Assembly (NCBI GenBank): GCA_016699305.1
Contig: CP064970.1
Span: forward strand, 372,001-436,000
Origin: Alphaproteobacteria bacterium
Lineage (GTDB): Bacteria; Pseudomonadota; Alphaproteobacteria; GCA-016699305
Direction of reading: 5' to 3'
Length of the DNA stretch: 64,000 bases
Shown in pieces: positions 38,810-47,210 of the stretch; position 1 is the stretch's first letter, and each line of letters starts with the position of its first letter. The position numbers and the translations under genes are program-made. The notes under the pieces are model-generated. The model saw nothing but the letters and a program-made list of their open reading frames with translations. It did not search any database and was not told the DNA's origin.

Positions 38810-41800
38810 TTACTTCCAGTTCGCCGCAATCACCGTGGCCAAAGAGTCCTGATAATGTTGCGGCAGGGTGTTCTCATTCGCCGCAGGCGGCGCGAATGCG
38901 GCCATGGCATTGACCAAATTCTCGACCTGGTTCGCCAGCAAAGCCTTGCCGTCCGAAGTCTTGAATTGCTCAATCTGGGCCACCGCTCCGCTGCCATACC
39001 AGCCACTGATGGTCATGCAATCTTCCGTTCCGATGATGCTGACCTCGAGATCGCTGTTCAGCTTTCTGAACCAGATTTGGTCGCTGGCGATACCTGAACC
39101 AAACGACATCATGTCGCTATTGCCGGCAGTGCTGTCATATTCCTGGATGGAGTCAACATACGAGCCACGAGCCATCACATAGGTGTCGTTGCCCTGCCCG
39201 CCAATCAGCCAATCACGCCCTGTGCCACCATCCAGCGTGTCATTGCCCGCATCGCCGTTGAGTGTATCATTGCCATCCTGGCCTTGCAGCAGATCGTCTC
39301 CATAGCCGCCGTTTAGAATATCGGCACCCACGCCGCCCGCCAGTCTGTCGTTGCCATCTTCGCCATTGATTTGATCATCGCCGCCATCGCCGCCCAGCGA
39401 GTCATGACCCGAGCGGCCATAGACGTAATCATTGCCGTCGCCGCCATTGATGGTGTCCGCCGTGGCATAGCCAGTTAGAACGTTATCTTCCGTTGTTCCT
39501 GCCAAAACCTTGGCCTTCACCGCATCGACTCTCCAGACGGTTCCATCGGCAAATTTGATATTCTCGATCACACTGTTCGTTGCGCCGTCCTGAGTGAAAT
39601 AGCTCGACACATTCAGCGTATCATCTGTGCCTACGAGGCTGATCACCAGGTTGCCATTGTCGTTCCTTAGCATCGTCTGTGCAGCGGAGATTCCCGCACC
39701 CAACAGAACCGTATCGGCATTCACGCCCACGGCGTCAACGTCACCGTTGTTGATCGTGTCTTGCCCGCTTCCAAAGCCAAACAGATAAGTATCGGCACCG
39801 TTGCCCCCACTCATCTGATCATCACCTGTACCACCGTCGAGCGTATCGGCTCCGTCTCCCCCGTAGAGATTATCGCGACCTTCCATACCGCGCAGCACAT
39901 CATTCCCCGCGCCGCCATCCAGTGTATCGTCGCCAAAACCCGCACCGCCGGTCAGCGTATCGTTACCGCCATCACCGTATAAACAGTCATTGCCGTAACC
40001 GCCGTCGATGATGTCATTGCCGCCATGCGCATAGATCGTATCATCGCCAGAGGCCCCGGCCAGGGAATCAGCCGTCTCAAATCCTATCAGAGTGTCACTG
40101 GAGTTGGTGGCGACCGTCACCTTGGCCTTGATCGCCGCCACATTCCACACCGTGCCATCGGCGAATCTGACGTTCTCGACGGCATGAGGCGTCGCTCCAT
40201 CCTGACTGAAATAGTTTTGAACCGTCAGTTTGTCATTGGTGCCGATGATCGATAAGGCCAAATTATCCCACTCGCGAGAGGCCACCACATCCGCGACCGC
40301 CACGCCGGCAGAAAACTGGATGGTATCGGCTTTTACGCCCAACGCATCCACGTCGTAATTATTGATCGAATCCTGTCCGCTGCCACGCCCGAACAGATAG
40401 ACATCCGCGCCATCGCCTCCCGACAACACATCATTGCCCAAGCCACCATTAAGAGTGTCATTGCCGCCATAGCCGTATAGCGAGTCGTCACCCACCCCAC
40501 CCAGCATGCTTTCCGACGCCGCCGTGCCCGCCTTGTACATGGCAGCAGGAGCGGCGCTCAATCTGCTCTTGACCGCGGCATAGTCCCATACCGTACCGTT
40601 GGCAAAGCCAATAAGCTCCACCGCGTTGGCTGTCGTGCCGTCCTGCGAGAAATAGCTTTGAACCGTCAGCCTGTCATTGGTGCCGATGATTGACAGAACC
40701 AGATCATCGCCCAAACGGGAAGCAGCCACATCCGCCGGCACGATTCCTGCCTGAAAAATGATGGCGTCCCTGGACTGGCCGAGAGCATCATTGTCATTAT
40801 TGCTGATGGTATCCTGACCGCTGCCGCGCCCGAACATATAGCTATCAGCCCCATCACCCCCGCCAAGCGTGTCATTGCCTAGACCACCATAGATGCGGTC
40901 ATTGCCCGATTCCCCATAGAGGGTATCGTCACCCTCATCGCCGTAGATCGCATCATCATCGGCGCCGCCATATATATAATCATTGCCCGCGCCGCCCAAT
41001 AACCCGTCATAGCCAGCGCCGCCACTGATGTTGTCAGTGCCGTCACTGCCGCTGATCGTGTCAGATCCATCATAGCCATTGATCTGGTCATCGCCCGCGC
41101 CGCCATTGATGTTGTCCGCGCTGGCATAGCCGTACAGCGTGTCTTTTTCATTCGTGCCCAGCAAGGTCTTGGCCTTCATTGTGGCCACGTCCCATACCGT
41201 GCCGTTAGCAAAGCCAATAAGCTCCACCGCGTTGGCTGTCGTGCCGTCCTGCGAGAAATAGCTTTGAACCGTCAATCTGTCATTGGTGCCGATGATCGAC
41301 AGAACCAAACTATCGCCCAGACGGGAAACAGCCACATCCGCCGGCACGATTCCTGCCTGAAAAATGATGGCGTCCCTGGACTGGCCGAGAGCATCATTGT
41401 CATTATTGCTGATGGTATCCTGACCGCTGCCGCGCCCGAACATATAGCTATCAGCCCCATCACCCCCGCTAAGAGTGTCATTGCCTAGACCGCCATACAG
41501 ACGATCATTGCCCGATTCCCCATAGAGGGTATCGTTACCCCCGTCGCCGTAGATCGCATCATCACCAGCACCACCATTGAGGCTGTCATTGCCCGCGCCG
41601 CCGAGCATCCCGTCATGGCCATCCTCACCATAGAGGACATCGGCCCCATCATCGCCATACAGCGAATCGCTGCCGCCATTGCCTTGGATTGTGTCCCCAC
41701 CCGCGCCGCCACGAATAGTCTCTGCACTGACAGAGCCATACAGCGAATCCGCCTGAGCCGTCGCCGCCGTCACCTTAGCCATGATCGAGGCCGCGCCCCA

Positions 41801-44434
41801 AACCGTGCCATCGGCAAATTTGATCTGCTCGACGGCGTAACACAATAACCCATCCTGAACAAAATGCCCCCGCACCCGCAAGCTGCTGGACGCGCCATTG
41901 ATGGTCACGATCAGATCGCTCCCCTCGCGTCGCAGCACCACATCGGCCACGGCGATCCCTGCGCTTAGGCTGATGGTGTCGATATTCACCCCATAGGCGT
42001 CTGCATCCCAATTGTCGACGATATCCTGGCCAGAGCCGCGCCCAAACACATAGATATCCGATCCATCATTCCCGCTCAAATAGTCATCACCGGACTGTCC
42101 ATCCAGAATGTCATTCCCTGCGCCGCCATACAGATAATCATTGTGATCCCCGCCAAAAAGCGTGTCGTTGCCGTTACCCCCATAGACGGTATCGTTGTCT
42201 CCCCCGGCATAAATCAGATCATTGCCATCGGCACCTTGCAGAGAATCATTTCCCGACAAGCCAAACAGCACATCATCGCCAACATTGCCTTCCGACTGAT
42301 CGGAACCCGAACTTCCATATTGCCGATAGGCCTGAAGCATCTTAGCGTAAGTCAGAACGGACGAGCTGGAACGAATAGCCGCATCCAGCGCCGACTGAGT
42401 TGCCGCACTGATCCCGGTCAGGCCCACCGAATACTCGATCATGCTCAGCACATTCACCCATTGCTGCACCGCCGCCTCGGTCGTCTTACCCGCCGCGCCC
42501 AGAGTCGTCAGCGCCGCCGGCGTAAAGCTTAGACTACCGCTGAATGTGTCCGTGATGGGATCATATGTCGGGACCTGGGCAAGCAAGGACTGGCCACAGC
42601 TTTGCAGCATCAGGCGCGAAGCCACCGCTTTTTCTATCGGGCCAACGACCTGACCCAAAGCATTGCCCCTGAAATCTCCAGCCAAAGCATCGCCCACGCT
42701 CCATAGTGTCTTCCCAAAGAACTTCTCGCAAAACGCCACATCGCGCGCGTCCGCAAAAAAGTCGCTGCTGGTCCCCGACACGCCGCCCAATGAGCGGCTC
42801 GTCCGGTCCAGATTCGCAACCCCTGCCCACAGATACATAATCTCGCGCACTTTTCCCATCACCGCCACCGGGCTGATGGTCAGCAGGTTCAGCTTGGTGA
42901 ACGCCTCGACCTTGGCCAGCAGCGCGGCATTTTGGCTCATGGCGATGGCAAGGTCGGGCAGTTGTCCATAGCCGCGCATCTGCGGCAGCAGCAATGCGCG
43001 CGGGTTCAGGGCCACATTGCCGGCATACACCGTGTTCACATTGTCATAGGCAAACCACGCATCCACCACCTTGCCCGTCGCGCCAGTCGTGCGTGTAAAG
43101 CTGGATTCCTTGGTCACCAGATTGCCCGCGATGGCATAATTGCTCGCGGTGGCGTTCAGGTTGATGCTGGCGATGCCGGTCTCTGCCAGAGTCTTTAACT
43201 CAGCTGCCTGGCTGACGCCGTCCTGGTTCAGATCGCGCCAGACTTTCAAATTGGCGAACTGAGCATCCGCCGTGCTGATCTTGCCGTCTTTGTTCGAGTC
43301 CAACGTCGCCAGCGCCAGAAACCCATCCGCCTGACCCGTCTTATCCCCAAACAATTCCCCATGATCGTCAATCACCCCATTCCCATTCGCATCCCGCGCC
43401 AGCAACCCATCATCCGACTTCACCCACGCGCTCGCCTCGCGGAAACCATCCCTATCAATATCCCAATACACCCCATTCGGACCCGTCAACTCAACGCCAT
43501 CTCCGTCAAGGTCCAACACCAGAGGCGAGCCTTGCTCGGAGGCTTGGTTGAATTTATCAATCAATCCAAACACCCAATCCGCCAAAGGCCCGGGCTTGCC
43601 GTCCCCGTCTGAAATGCCCAGCGCATGCAGCAGCATATCGCCCAATGCCATGGACGCCTTAGTGATCTGCTCACCCGCATGCGTCCCATAAATTCCTGTC
43701 AACATACCCACGGTCACAGCCGTCAAGAAAATGATCGACCCTGCGACAAAGCCCGTGGCCACCCCCGCCACCAATGCCGTCCCCAGAATAGCTCCCGCCA
43801 AGGCCCCCGCCGTGCCCAGGGCCAACCGCCCCATCAGACCACCCATCACTTCGGCCGCGCCCGCAATATTGCCGGCATCCGCCTTGGTCTTGGCATCGTC
43901 CATACTCAGCTTGATATCCACCGCGATCAGCGCAGCACCCAACGCGCCAGCCCCCGCACCTACTAAACGCTTGGCCACTTCCTTCGCGGCCATACCCTCT
44001 TCGATCCCCAGTGCCGACAACAATTTGCGCGCATCAAATACGCCCGAATCGTTCCCCGTCAGCTTGCCAATAACCTGCCCCATCGGAACTTTCCCGCCAG
44101 GCGTCTTCACCGTCCCGTCCGGATACGCCTCAAATTTTCCGTTGCTGTTCTTAAAACCAGGCGTGTTGTTCAGGGTTTCATGCGGCTGCATCCACGCTTT
44201 TCCATCACTGGCACGTAAACTCGGATTGCCCTGAGCCACCGCATTATACGCTGCAGGAGGCATACGCCCCGATTTCACACCATCGTTCGCATAATCAACT
44301 GTTGTTTCTCGAACTTTTGAGTAATCCTGGCCAAGAGCTGTGCTGTTTGGATTGAATATCCCATCGTTAGATACAAGCCGAATATTATCTTCTGGCACCC
44401 CTTGAGCGATAAGCTTATTCCGTGCCTCGACCAT
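38810..44434 (-). CDS. Giant RTX calcium-binding protein with effector-like N-terminus
   Basis: From the first ATG (44434) the product has 1874 residues. Layout: a unique N-terminal ~190 residues; a Gly/Ala-rich hydrophobic segment at ~195-260; and a module at ~294-437 with many Asp/Asn (SPLVLDLDGDGVELTGPNGV, then DDGLLARDANGNGVIDDHGE), as in FrpC-like RTX proteins. A helical region follows to ~715. Then come five long units, each a run of GGxGxDxLYG nonapeptides plus a ~100-residue linker (FGRGSGQDTI, ..FADGTVW). RTX proteins bind Ca2+ outside the cell and leave by a type I system through a C-terminal signal; no hlyB/hlyD/tolC gene is present here. The same frame continues upstream to 44716, interrupted only by a TAA at 44588-44590. 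Residues ~294-570 recur in the upstream cassettes. Confidence 0.85.
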   Translation of the reverse strand: MVEARNKLIAQGVPEDNIRLVSNDGIFNPNSTALGQDYSKVRETTVDYANDGVKSGRMPPAAYNAVAQGNPSLRASDGKAWMQPHETLNNTPGFKNSNGKFEAYPDGTVKTPGGKVPMGQVIGKLTGNDSGVFDARKLLSALGIEEGMAAKEVAKRLVGAGAGALGAALIAVDIKLSMDDAKTKADAGNIAGAAEVMGGLMGRLALGTAGALAGAILGTALVAGVATGFVAGSIIFLTAVTVGMLTGIYGTHAGEQITKASMALGDMLLHALGISDGDGKPGPLADWVFGLIDKFNQASEQGSPLVLDLDGDGVELTGPNGVYWDIDRDGFREASAWVKSDDGLLARDANGNGVIDDHGELFGDKTGQADGFLALATLDSNKDGKISTADAQFANLKVWRDLNQDGVSQAAELKTLAETGIASINLNATASNYAIAGNLVTKESSFTRTTGATGKVVDAWFAYDNVNTVYAGNVALNPRALLLPQMRGYGQLPDLAIAMSQNAALLAKVEAFTKLNLLTISPVAVMGKVREIMYLWAGVANLDRTSRSLGGVSGTSSDFFADARDVAFCEKFFGKTLWSVGDALAGDFRGNALGQVVGPIEKAVASRLMLQSCGQSLLAQVPTYDPITDTFSGSLSFTPAALTTLGAAGKTTEAAVQQWVNVLSMIEYSVGLTGISAATQSALDAAIRSSSSVLTYAKMLQAYRQYGSSGSDQSEGNVGDDVLFGLSGNDSLQGADGNDLIYAGGDNDTVYGGNGNDTLFGGDHNDYLYGGAGNDILDGQSGDDYLSGNDGSDIYVFGRGSGQDIVDNWDADAYGVNIDTISLSAGIAVADVVLRREGSDLIVTINGASSSLRVRGHFVQDGLLCYAVEQIKFADGTVWGAASIMAKVTAATAQADSLYGSVSAETIRGGAGGDTIQGNGGSDSLYGDDGADVLYGEDGHDGMLGGAGNDSLNGGAGDDAIYGDGGNDTLYGESGNDRLYGGLGNDTLSGGDGADSYMFGRGSGQDTISNNDNDALGQSRDAIIFQAGIVPADVAVSRLGDSLVLSIIGTNDRLTVQSYFSQDGTTANAVELIGFANGTVWDVATMKAKTLLGTNEKDTLYGYASADNINGGAGDDQINGYDGSDTISGSDGTDNISGGAGYDGLLGGAGNDYIYGGADDDAIYGDEGDDTLYGESGNDRIYGGLGNDTLGGGDGADSYMFGRGSGQDTISNNDNDALGQSRDAIIFQAGIVPADVAASRLGDDLVLSIIGTNDRLTVQSYFSQDGTTANAVELIGFANGTVWDYAAVKSRLSAAPAAMYKAGTAASESMLGGVGDDSLYGYGGNDTLNGGLGNDVLSGGDGADVYLFGRGSGQDSINNYDVDALGVKADTIQFSAGVAVADVVASREWDNLALSIIGTNDKLTVQNYFSQDGATPHAVENVRFADGTVWNVAAIKAKVTVATNSSDTLIGFETADSLAGASGDDTIYAHGGNDIIDGGYGNDCLYGDGGNDTLTGGAGFGDDTLDGGAGNDVLRGMEGRDNLYGGDGADTLDGGTGDDQMSGGNGADTYLFGFGSGQDTINNGDVDAVGVNADTVLLGAGISAAQTMLRNDNGNLVISLVGTDDTLNVSSYFTQDGATNSVIENIKFADGTVWRVDAVKAKVLAGTTEDNVLTGYATADTINGGDGNDYVYGRSGHDSLGGDGGDDQINGEDGNDRLAGGVGADILNGGYGDDLLQGQDGNDTLNGDAGNDTLDGGTGRDWLIGGQGNDTYVMARGSYVDSIQEYDSTAGNSDMMSFGSGIASDQIWFRKLNSDLEVSIIGTEDCMTISGWYGSGAVAQIEQFKTSDGKALLANQVENLVNAMAAFAPPAANENTLPQHYQDSLATVIAANWK
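40582..41596 (-). repeat. Near-identical 606-bp tandem units inside the RTX gene
   Basis: The block 40582-40990 reappears at 41188-41596 with a constant offset of 606 bp (202 codons). Long stretches are identical, including the linker encoding the GQSRDAIIFQAGIVPADVA segment; changes concentrate in the nonapeptide part. This is an intragenic duplication that has kept frame, as expected from unequal crossing-over. Confidence 0.85.
42864..43178 (-). repeat. Shared RTX module, part B (source copy of 48527-48841)
   Basis: This 315-bp stretch aligns without gaps to 48527-48841 (offset 5663) with scattered substitutions. It encodes the segment from GIASINLNATASNYAIAG through FTKLNLLTISPVA. Confidence 0.9.
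43124..43555 (-). repeat. Shared RTX module, part A (source copy of 46092-46523)
   Basis: This 432-bp stretch aligns without gaps to 46092-46523 (offset 2968) with about nine differences by eye. It encodes KFNQASEQGSPLVLDLDGDG through SNYAIAG. On the 5' (N-terminal) side of this block the two genes have nothing in common. Confidence 0.92.
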
Positions 44435-44587
44435 CGCTTTCTCGCCAGCGTTTTTCGAGGGGATTTCTCCTTTTGCTACTTTGCTTGGTATTGTTGTATC
44501 AACTTGTTTAATTGTTCCATCTTTTGTGAAATCACGTATAGCCCTATCTCTCGGAAAATTATCATCTACAACGGCCTCCTTGTATAC

Positions 44588-44716
44588 TTAGTCCGCTATC
44601 ACTAAATCATATTCCTTCGATGCGCTGATAATTTCGTTCCGCGCCGCCTGCTCCCCCAATGAGTCAAACATCTTTGTCAGGTGGTCATTGTCAAGGATTT
44701 TGATTTTCTTACTCAT
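44588..44716 (-). pseudogene. 5' end of the RTX gene, cut off by an in-frame TAA
   Basis: An ATG at 44716 with a TTGGAGA ribosome site opens a 42-codon frame (MSKKIKILDNDHLTKMFDSL ... EYDLVIAD) that ends in TAA at 44590-44588. The very same frame then continues open (VYKEAVVDDNFPRDRAIRDF ...) into the 1874-residue RTX frame, so one nonsense codon is all that separates them. A CAA to TAA change would restore IADQVYKEA. The segment has the look of a PIN-like nuclease fold (regularly spaced Asp, IADQVYKEA, then DFPRDRAI-like acidic pattern), but this is a weak impression. Readthrough, reinitiation or loss of function are all possible. Confidence 0.75.
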
Positions 44717-44766
44717 CACTGGTCTCCAAGTTTACGTTTCTTATCTAAAGTTTCATTCAGGAAAGG

Positions 44767-45120
44767 TTAGTGATCTAACCCAACCATAGCCCTTGCCGTC
44801 CGGCGGACCTCAAACATTAATGAGATTACGACTCCGTTCGACTCCAATTTAAAATGATCTTTTATAATAATAAATAATTTATTCATATAATCTTGAAACT
44901 TATCTTCAATTGCGATACGTTCTTCTTCATTGTAAATATTATTAGCAATATTTAATTCTCTACTGCTTGTTACATATATGATATCAGGGTGATTATCATA
45001 TACATATTTAATAACTTGACGCATCAAGCCTTCATCAAAGAAAATACTATGCTCATAGGGCACCTCCGGCAGCGGCGGCAATTGGGGCTTAGAAGTGGTG
45101 GATTCGGGCTGGTCGGTCAC
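44767..45120 (-). CDS. Candidate immunity/partner protein, MTDQPEST family member 1
   Basis: 117 residues, GTG start at 45120 after GAGGAG. The first ~22 residues (MTDQPESTTSKPQLPPLPE) are almost identical to the protein encoded at 48006-48350; afterwards the two diverge strongly but keep a common pattern (V-I/M-K-x-x-Y-D-x-x-P-D near residue 38 and a final L-x-x-E-x-R-x-x-A-R-x-M-x-G). The variable part is AT-rich, unlike the GC-rich constant 5' end. It lies 50 bp upstream of the RTX gene start on the same strand. Small size, variable body and linkage to effector cassettes suggest an immunity or adaptor protein; no function is demonstrated. Confidence 0.75.
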   Translation of the reverse strand: MTDQPESTTSKPQLPPLPEVPYEHSIFFDEGLMRQVIKYVYDNHPDIIYVTSSRELNIANNIYNEEERIAIEDKFQDYMNKLFIIIKDHFKLESNGVVISLMFEVRRTARAMVGLDH

Positions 45121-45282
45121 GGTGAGGTTCTCCTCTTGTAAAGTCGTTGGTGTTGAATGCGTCTGCTGTTCTCTTTTCTAAGGTTGTGCCAATTTATCAC
45201 GCCGCCAAGCGGCATGTAAATTCTTTCACAATGCGACACGATGCCACATTTGATTGGGTTACCGGCGTATTGTCGTTAACCA
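45064..45282 (-). repeat. 219-bp constant block (copy 1): tail, spacer and start of the MTDQPEST gene
   Basis: Aligns to 48294-48512 with offset 3230 and no gaps. It comprises, in transcription order, the RTX tail coding sequence, its stop, about 75 bp of non-coding spacer and the first ~18 codons of the MTDQPEST gene. Identity stops abruptly inside that gene. Confidence 0.9.
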
Positions 45283-45345
45283 CGATCAAATCGCTGTCCT
45301 GGCGTTGCAGCACCAGATCGGCCACGGTCAGACCCACCGAATAAG
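45197..45345 (-). pseudogene. RTX linker remnant fused to the constant tail (T1)
   Basis: Reading the frame that ends in TGA at 45199-45197 gives VGLTVADLVLQRQDSDLIV and then VNDNTPVTQSNVASCRIVKE followed by FTCRLAA. The first part is homologous to the RTX linker of the big gene (VADVVLRREGSDLIV). The second is the constant tail found at four places. The fragment joins, out of frame, the short gene start at 45516. It is a degraded or rearranged cassette. Confidence 0.75.
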
Positions 45346-45516
45346 AGCAACCCTGGCATAGGCTTCTCCAAATTTCCTTGTTAGTTCGGCAGAAAGCAAT
45401 TGATGTCTATATGCATCTGCTGGCCCGTTCTCTCTTCCGCCCAATTTAGATATAATGGATTCATTAACAACAGCTGCAACGACTCCACCAGTTAGTCTGT
45501 CATATGTTGTAGTCAC
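45328..45516 (-). CDS. Truncated effector-like start fragment
   Basis: A 62-codon frame from the GTG at 45516 with a strong AGGAGAG ribosome site. The product contains GRENGPADAYRHQLLSAELT and ends soon after. The N-x-x-A-D-A-x-R-H pattern followed by a helix with G resembles a domain I associate with DUF6973-like putative toxin domains (uncertain). It stops where RTX sequence begins in another frame, so it looks like the first part of an effector domain whose remainder was deleted. It may be untranslated or a decay product. Confidence 0.5.
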   Translation of the reverse strand: MTTTYDRLTGGVVAAVVNESIISKLGGRENGPADAYRHQLLSAELTRKFGEAYARVALIRWV

Positions 45517-45537
45517 TTTTCTCTCCTGTAGTTATTT

Positions 45538-45984
45538 TCATGGGTTGGATAGGAAGCAGTAGTAGTCTGGATCACACACGCAGAACGCATGGCCATTCCC
45601 GCTGTAGTGAACTGTGTAACTGCAGCTTACCTTTCTATCATCATCTTTTGTTATACAACCAACTTTTTCTATTGTTCCAGACACTTTAATATCAAAGCTT
45701 ATTGACTCAACAAGAGAATTTTTAGTTTTAAAAAGGAAGACACGCTTAGATAGGCCTTCTTTATTGCCATCAATAGCTATATTGCTGTCAGTCACCATGT
45801 TTTTGTTAATGTAACTTCTTAGTATATATACACTTTCGTTCGTATCATTGTAAAATGACACATCATTATCTTTTGTTCTCATAAAAAAATAATAAAAAGA
45901 TAGCACTATAAGGGCAACAAACACAGGTATAAGCATGCATGTGGTGAAACGAACCCCGCATAGTTTACATATGTACTTAGTCAT
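45538..45984 (-). CDS. Membrane-anchored periplasmic protein, candidate immunity to the transglycosylase cassette
   Basis: 148 residues, starting at 45984 after GGAGAAGG. Residues ~16-34 form one transmembrane anchor (CMLIPVFVALIVLSFYYFF); the rest is predicted periplasmic, with several Cys. The gene is AT-rich. It begins 23 bp after the stop of the lysozyme-like cassette, the position where immunity genes are usually found. The effector would act on periplasmic peptidoglycan and this protein is anchored there, so a protective role is plausible. This is inference; no family recognised. Confidence 0.65.
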   Translation of the reverse strand: MTKYICKLCGVRFTTCMLIPVFVALIVLSFYYFFMRTKDNDVSFYNDTNESVYILRSYINKNMVTDSNIAIDGNKEGLSKRVFLFKTKNSLVESISFDIKVSGTIEKVGCITKDDDRKVSCSYTVHYSGNGHAFCVCDPDYYCFLSNP

Positions 45985-46007
45985 TCTAGCCTTCTCCTAG
46001 CCAACCA

Positions 46008-47165
46008 TTACGCTGCATGATGCCGTGTAAATTCTTTCACGCCACGATACAATATTGTATGGTGTGCGTTGAGCGGCAGGTTGTCGTTGCTGCCCGCGAT
46101 GGCATAATTGCTCGCGGTGGCGTTCAGGTTGATGCTGGCGATGCCGGTCTCTGCCAGAGTCTTTAACTCCGCTGCTTGGCTGACGCCGTCCTGGTTCAGA
46201 TCGCGCCAGACTTTCAAATTGGCGAACTGAGCATCCGCCGCGCTGATCTTGCCGTCTTTGTTCGAGTCCAACGTCGCCAGCGCCAGAAACCCATCCGCCT
46301 GACCCGTCTTATCCCCAAACAATTCCCCATGATCGTCAATCACCCCATTCCCATTCACATCCCGCGCCAGCAACCCATCATCCGACTTCACCCACGCGCT
46401 CGCCTCGCGGAAACCATCCTTGTCAATATCCCAATACACCCCATTCGGACCCGTCAACTCAACGCCGTCTCCGTCAAGATCCAACACCAGAGGCGAACCT
46501 TGCTCGGAGGCTTGGTTGAATTTGGCCAGCAACTCCGCCTGCCAACCGGGAAGCGCGACACACTGATTACCAAAAATGTTCATTACCTTGTTATAAAAAG
46601 GAATAATATCTTGACGAGAAAGTAGCGTTCCTGGGGTATCAACACCTTTAACAAAACTAGATCCTAGGCCATCATGATAGAATGCATAATAATATTCAGG
46701 GCCAAGGCCCTGGCGCTCACATTTATCTTTAATTTTATTAAAGAATGATACCATTGTCTGAATGCTTATATAAGCATCAAACTGACCAGCCTGCCCAACT
46801 GGCGTACTCACAGACGTGTTTTCTTTCCAAGTGGTGTTGATAAACTGGCCGAGACCCGCCGCTGTTGTCGTCCCAGCTGCAGCATCCGGATTAAAACCAG
46901 ATTCTTCTCTTATAATCGACAATATAAAAGCAACACCACTATTGCTCATGCCCTTTTCTTGACCGGTCTGAATGACCATGTCGATAACTTTCATCTGAAC
47001 ATCTGGATCTGCATCGCCAACCTTGCGGCTACGTCCGGCTAATCTTCCAGCTGTACGATCAATTGGATCATTGTAGTGACTTTCTTTTATAACTTGGTCA
47101 GCTCTATAGGATCCACCTTTTTTGCTATTTACATACAGCTGATATAATTTACTATTGTTTGACAT
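46008..47165 (-). CDS. Lysozyme-like transglycosylase fused to a truncated RTX module
   Basis: 385 residues, strong GGAGGTAATAATC ribosome site. Residues ~55-200 form a lysozyme-like/SLT domain with the catalytic-Glu motif IIREESGFNPDAAAG and the GLGQFINTTW motif that follows in soluble lytic transglycosylases. From ~residue 215 the protein switches to the shared RTX module (KFNQASEQGSPLVLDLDGDG), nearly identical to the large RTX gene. After ~145 residues it switches again to a divergent tail ending VKEFTRHHAA. It has no nonapeptide repeats. The N-terminus lacks a Sec signal peptide. It is probably an N-terminal effector cassette cut from, or awaiting, a full RTX carrier. Confidence 0.8.
   Translation of the reverse strand: MSNNSKLYQLYVNSKKGGSYRADQVIKESHYNDPIDRTAGRLAGRSRKVGDADPDVQMKVIDMVIQTGQEKGMSNSGVAFILSIIREESGFNPDAAAGTTTAAGLGQFINTTWKENTSVSTPVGQAGQFDAYISIQTMVSFFNKIKDKCERQGLGPEYYYAFYHDGLGSSFVKGVDTPGTLLSRQDIIPFYNKVMNIFGNQCVALPGWQAELLAKFNQASEQGSPLVLDLDGDGVELTGPNGVYWDIDKDGFREASAWVKSDDGLLARDVNGNGVIDDHGELFGDKTGQADGFLALATLDSNKDGKISAADAQFANLKVWRDLNQDGVSQAAELKTLAETGIASINLNATASNYAIAGSNDNLPLNAHHTILYRGVKEFTRHHAA
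46092..46523 (-). repeat. Shared RTX module, part A, second copy
   Basis: Gap-free match to 43124-43555. It gives 432 bp of near identity in which homologous recombination could swap the N-terminal domain of the big RTX gene for the transglycosylase domain. Confidence 0.92.
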
Positions 47166-47210
47166 GATTATTACCTCCAGCTTGATTAGATAGGTTACAT
47201 GGTTTCAATT

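Noticed and set aside
39180..42300. Dense short repeats resembling a CRISPR or satellite array
   Set aside because: The period and sequence follow the RTX nonapeptide coding pattern, with no conserved spacer structure and no cas genes.
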